NCBI RefSeq assembly: GCF_006170445.1
Contig: NZ_VCNA01000004.1
Location: 372,001 to 436,000, forward strand
Reading direction: 5' to 3'
Length of the DNA: 64,000 nucleotides
Source of the DNA: Brevibacillus dissolubilis
GTDB lineage: Bacteria > Bacillota > Bacilli > Brevibacillales > Brevibacillaceae
Shown here: piece after piece, positions 61,099 through 64,000 of the stretch
How positions within the stretch are numbered: the stretch's first letter is position 1
How the letters are laid out: every line of letters begins with the position of its first letter
Notes under the pieces: model-generated
What the model saw: only the letters and a program-made list of their open reading frames with translations
What the model was told of the DNA's origin: nothing
Database searches by the model: none
Made by a program: the position numbers and the translations under genes

Positions 61099-61902
61099 TT
61101 ACTCCCCTTGCTTTCCGTTTTGGACGACAGGCCAGTTGGAGACGGCTTGCAGCAGGCTACGGTCGGTAGAGTCAATATGGATCGGCGTGACAGCAACATA
61201 GCCGTCTCGAAGGACACGGTAATCTTCATCTTCATGATGCTCTTCCGCTTCGCGGTATGTACGTTCCAGCCAGTAGCCGCCGTTTTCTTTTTCATTGTAG
61301 ATATCGTGGTAGTGGTAGAGCGAGAGGACAGCGGGCTTATAGCCTTTCAGTTCTTTGGCCGGGAGATGCGGGATGTTGATGTTCCAGAAAACCTCGTGCG
61401 GCATCTCGTTGTTTTTGGCTTGTTGGGTGAATTGCAGAAGCAATGGCTTGATGATCTCTTCTACTTCGCCGTAGTTCTGTTGGTCGAAGTAATTGTCATA
61501 GGAGAGAGCAACTGCCGGGATGCCGAGGATGACCGCTTCGCGGGCTGCGCTGCAGGTGCCGGAGTAGTAGACGTCTTTGCCGAGGTTGTTGCCGACATTG
61601 ATGCCGGAGAAGACGATGGTCGGGCGGATATGGTCTTCTGTGAATAAGAGATGGTAGGCGGCCTTGACGCAGTCTGCTGGGTTGCCGTTGACCGCCCAGG
61701 CTTGTACAGGCAGACCGTAGAAGTCTTGCTTTTCCGGTGAGAGTCCAGAGCGCATGGTGACGCCGTGGCCCACTCCACTTCTCTCTTCGTCTGGCGCGAC
61801 TACATAGATTTCGAGGTCAGGTATGGTGAGCAAGGCTTCCACGAGTTTGCGGATGCCGAGTGCGTGGATGCCGTCGTCGTTGGTGACAAGGATACGTTGC
61901 AT
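61099..61902 (-). CDS. surE: 5'/3'-nucleotidase SurE
   Basis: A 267-residue SurE protein. It begins with the metal-binding LVTNDDG motif (residues 5-11). The APDEERSG block, the ...NGNPADCVK loop and the SGINVGNNLG motif follow. SurE dephosphorylates nucleoside monophosphates and survives stress in stationary phase in E. coli. The frame runs to 62040, but ATG 61902 with AAGGGGG is the family start. Confidence 0.93.
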   Translation of the reverse strand: MQRILVTNDDGIHALGIRKLVEALLTIPDLEIYVVAPDEERSGVGHGVTMRSGLSPEKQDFYGLPVQAWAVNGNPADCVKAAYHLLFTEDHIRPTIVFSGINVGNNLGKDVYYSGTCSAAREAVILGIPAVALSYDNYFDQQNYGEVEEIIKPLLLQFTQQAKNNEMPHEVFWNINIPHLPAKELKGYKPAVLSLYHYHDIYNEKENGGYWLERTYREAEEHHEDEDYRVLRDGYVAVTPIHIDSTDRSLLQAVSNWPVVQNGKQGE

Positions 61903-62026
61903 GGAGTGATGTCCCCCTTTTTGGTTGGTCATTTCATTGTAGCAGAGTGGGGGTGGGAATTGAAAACATTTGGGTACATGGAGTGTGAAGCATGCAAATA
62001 AGCTATAAAAGTACCTAAATTGGTTT

Positions 62027-62263
62027 TCAGGATAAAGCAAGTCTTTTAAAAATTATGTGTTCTCCCAACTCAACCGAATCTACCTTCCACCCAGCACCAA
62101 TCCACATGTTACTATGGCTATGTGAACCATTTGCCCACCACTCTCGATGCTTATAGGCAGATTCAGGAAGTTTAAAGCCTAAAATGTTTTCTATTTCGGA
62201 ATAGGTTAAAGTTATCTTCACTTCGCTATTAAGATATCTTTGCATAGGGTCATATTTACTCAT
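62027..62263 (-). CDS. Small DUF7662-like protein
   Basis: A 78-residue protein with a YDPMQRYL start, a TLTYSEIENILGFKLPESAYKH middle and a KHREWW...AGWKVDSV ending. This matches a small DUF I know as DUF7662, which is often fused to or near DNA-associated modules; its function is unknown. ATG 62263 has AAAGGAG 9 nt upstream. Low GC compared with surE suggests transfer. Confidence 0.65.
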   Translation of the reverse strand: MSKYDPMQRYLNSEVKITLTYSEIENILGFKLPESAYKHREWWANGSHSHSNMWIGAGWKVDSVELGEHIIFKRLALS

Positions 62264-62582
62264 TAGATTTTCTCCTTTACCTGAACTTATCTTAATAATC
62301 CGTATTTGAAAAATAAGTACGCTCCACCCAAAACGGTCAACCCAATAATCAGCCTTCTTTAGCGGTCCCGGAAGCCACGAATTCAAGAATGCGGCTATTA
62401 TCGCTGGAACCAGCATCCATTAAATCATAGCTACCTCCTCTTCGATCATTATTGAGGGGTAATATCATGGTTGTCTACTTAAAAAATTGCATAAGTATCT
62501 AAAATGAAGAACAATGAACTATTCTCATTATCCCCCTTTTTCTCAAAAGAAGAGTTTTGTCTTTGCAGCCATCTCTATCAAT
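62264..62582. other. Intergenic region, no gene seen
   Basis: AT-rich sequence. A minus-strand frame continues upstream of the DUF7662-like gene to 62416 without a good ribosome site, and could be a decayed N-terminal extension. I see no RNA gene or repeat. Confidence 0.5.
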
Positions 62583-62632
62583 AAAAAACACGAAAAGCCT
62601 CACTATTCCCATAAGGCTTTCCGTGTTTTTTC
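62583..62632. terminator. Subtilase gene terminator
   Basis: AACACG-AAAGCCT pairs with AGGCTTTC-CGTGTT, flanked by A- and T-runs; it ends the protease gene on the minus strand. Confidence 0.85.
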
Positions 62633-62657
62633 CTTCCCTACAAACTGATCAACCACC

Positions 62658-63614
62658 CTACCGCCGTCTCGCCCCAATCCGCAACGCATACAACCCTGAC
62701 ACATGCGCCGCCGCCATCGACGTCCCATCCAGCGTCCGATAGCTCTTCTTCAACCATGTCGACTTAATCGACACCCCCGGTGCCAGCGTATCTGCCCCGC
62801 GTGCACTGAAATCCGCCACGCGCCCGCTGCTGTCAATCGCACCGACGGCAATCACGCCGTTATAGGCTGCCGGATACTCCAGCGTCCCGCCGTTATTGCC
62901 CGCCGAGGCCACCAGCACTATCCCCGCCCGATATGCCCGACGGATCGCATTTTCCAATCCACTGTGCGGCTGTGGCGTGCCAAAGCTCATGTTGATCACA
63001 TGCACCCGCTTCTCGATCGCCCAGTTGATTCCCTCGATAATATCGCTCATGTTGGCGGTACCATCCGGGCCAAATGCGCGCACATCATACAACTCCACCT
63101 GAGGGGCTACCCCAACCACCCCACGCTTGTTGGCAAGAGCCGCAATCGTCCCGGCCACATGGGTTCCGTGACCGTCGATGGTTTCGTAGCCTTTTCCATT
63201 ATTTGTGACGGTGATGCGCCCTTTCACCTGACCTTTGAGATCTGGGTGAAGACGGGAAATCCCGGTGTCGATCACGGCGACACGGATGCCATTGCCTTTG
63301 GTACGGTCCCAGTAGTCGGGAGCACCGATACGCCGCACGCCCCACGGGACCTGATCCGCGCTGACAACCACCTCGGCCTCTTGGGTCAGCACCGTGTCAT
63401 GCACGCGGACGGTTACCTCGTCAGAGACGTCGAGCCGCTTCTTTTCTTTTTTGCTCAGCTTGGCATACAGGGTTTCTAAGTCCTCTTCTGGGATGAGCAA
63501 CGATCCTACCTGTGAATACTGTTTGGTCTTGGACAGCAGCGCGTCATCCCTCATCAGCCATTCGAGACAGCGATAAAAGCCTTTAGGTTTGGCAAAGGTG
63601 ATAATTTTATACAC
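62658..63614 (-). CDS. S8 subtilisin-like protease, short C-terminus
   Basis: A 318-residue subtilase. The catalytic triad is D116 (AVIDTGIS), H149 (DGHGTHVAG) and S299 (GTSMAAAHVSG), with the oxyanion Asn in SAGNNG. The first ~90 residues resemble a propeptide or inhibitor domain and no signal peptide is seen, so it may act inside the cell. Only 19 residues follow the catalytic Ser, against about 50 in typical subtilisins, so the C-terminus is cut short. GTG 63614 has GGAGGGG 5 nt upstream. Confidence 0.82.
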   Translation of the reverse strand: MYKIITFAKPKGFYRCLEWLMRDDALLSKTKQYSQVGSLLIPEEDLETLYAKLSKKEKKRLDVSDEVTVRVHDTVLTQEAEVVVSADQVPWGVRRIGAPDYWDRTKGNGIRVAVIDTGISRLHPDLKGQVKGRITVTNNGKGYETIDGHGTHVAGTIAALANKRGVVGVAPQVELYDVRAFGPDGTANMSDIIEGINWAIEKRVHVINMSFGTPQPHSGLENAIRRAYRAGIVLVASAGNNGGTLEYPAAYNGVIAVGAIDSSGRVADFSARGADTLAPGVSIKSTWLKKSYRTLDGTSMAAAHVSGLYALRIGARRR

Positions 63615-63684
63615 AAAAGCCCCTCCACATGACCCCAATTTTTGTTTGTACTGCATCTTATGCGGGGAGCATGGGGAAGGGTTA

Positions 63685-64000
63685 TTAGACTTCGACAGGT
63701 TCTTGTTCTGGTTCAGATGCCAGCTTTTTGACGATGACACGGGTGATGCGCAGGTGATCTACTTCAGCCACGATGAACTCATGGTTGTCCGCCTGAACCT
63801 TATTGCCGACGACAGGCGGGTGGTCGATCTGCATGTAAATCCAGCCGGCCAGTGTATCCACTTCACTGTGATCCAGCTCAGTATCGAGATAATCGTTGAC
63901 TTCTTCCAGCAGGACACGACCGTCGAAGGAGAGGATATCGTCTTCCTTGCGCTCAATCTCGGGACGCTCGTCATCGAATTCGTCCTGGATGTCACCGACG
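63685..64000 (-). CDS. CNNM/CorC family protein, N-terminus off window
   Basis: The visible 104 residues begin [11 protein letters not shown], the junction after the second CBS domain, and continue as a CorC_HlyC domain (DTLAGWIYMQ..., HEFIVAEVDHLRITRV) to a Glu/Pro tail. It is a second copy of the family, related to 30357-31721. The start is beyond base 64000. Confidence 0.85.
   Translation of the reverse strand, partial: VGDIQDEFDDERPEIERKEDDILSFDGRVLLEEVNDYLDTELDHSEVDTLAGWIYMQIDHPPVVGNKVQADNHEFIVAEVDHLRITRVIVKKLASEPEQEPVEV

Overview
The window looks like chromosome from an endospore-forming Firmicute of the order Bacillales. Supporting signs are an SspH-type small acid-soluble spore protein, a RacA-like chromosome-anchoring protein, Gram-positive ribosome binding sites (AAGGAGG, with frequent GTG and TTG starts), and yjcF/yjcG, YugN, YitT and PgpA homologues. 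GC content is moderate to high in most core genes. A Tumebacillus/Alicyclobacillaceae-like host is my guess from overall flavour and is not proven. I saw no rRNA, CRISPR array, transposase or prophage.

Region by region. (1) 1-4.8 kb is an accessory patch: a DUF2971 protein cut by the window edge, then an operon of HNH endonuclease, MazG-like pyrophosphohydrolase and PLD-nuclease/SF2-helicase, which could be a defence operon. (2) 4.9-17.3 kb is a complete nine-gene staphyloferrin B operon, sbnA to sbnI, in the same order as in Staphylococcus aureus. It is driven by one promoter overlapped by a Fur box. (3) 17.3-20.1 kb holds a heme-sensing HssRS-type two-component system and a divergent HsmA-type heme-stress membrane protein. 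Each has an HssR-like direct repeat placed exactly 7 nt upstream of a -10 box. (4) 20.3-21.2 kb has a secreted B-lectin and two tRNAs (Val-GAC, Ile2-CAT). (5) 21.4-31.7 kb is mostly housekeeping (PgpA, esterase, 2H phosphoesterase, GNAT, PHP, YugN, YitT, CNNM/CorC) with one giant secreted repeat protein. (6) 31.8-37.4 kb encodes three secreted proteins: a Pro/Thr-repeat plus BIG2-like protein and two tandem Kelch paralogues.

(7) 37.6-45.8 kb carries a CoiA-like/UvrD helicase fusion, copZ, fabI, a ZIP transporter, a phosphoesterase, racA-like, sspH and a membrane Mrr endonuclease. It also contains two related ~235-bp palindromic elements in opposite orientation around copZ. (8) 46.0-52.2 kb is a compact NRPS locus: a single C-A-T-TE module with a glycine-like specificity code and a damaged condensation motif, flanked by two stand-alone thioester-reductase-like SDRs. 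(9) 52.5-64 kb has TerC under a yybP-ykoY manganese riboswitch, MocR-AzlCD, CheW, an ankyrin protein, ThpR, SurE, several unknowns, a C-terminally short subtilase, and a second CNNM/CorC protein running off the end.

The most coherent story is iron and heme. Iron starvation (Fur) should switch on staphyloferrin B synthesis. SbnI is a heme-responsive L-serine kinase in S. aureus. The adjacent HssRS-HsmA module should respond to excess heme. This arrangement suggests siderophore output and heme load are read side by side. The import genes (sirABC) are not in the window.
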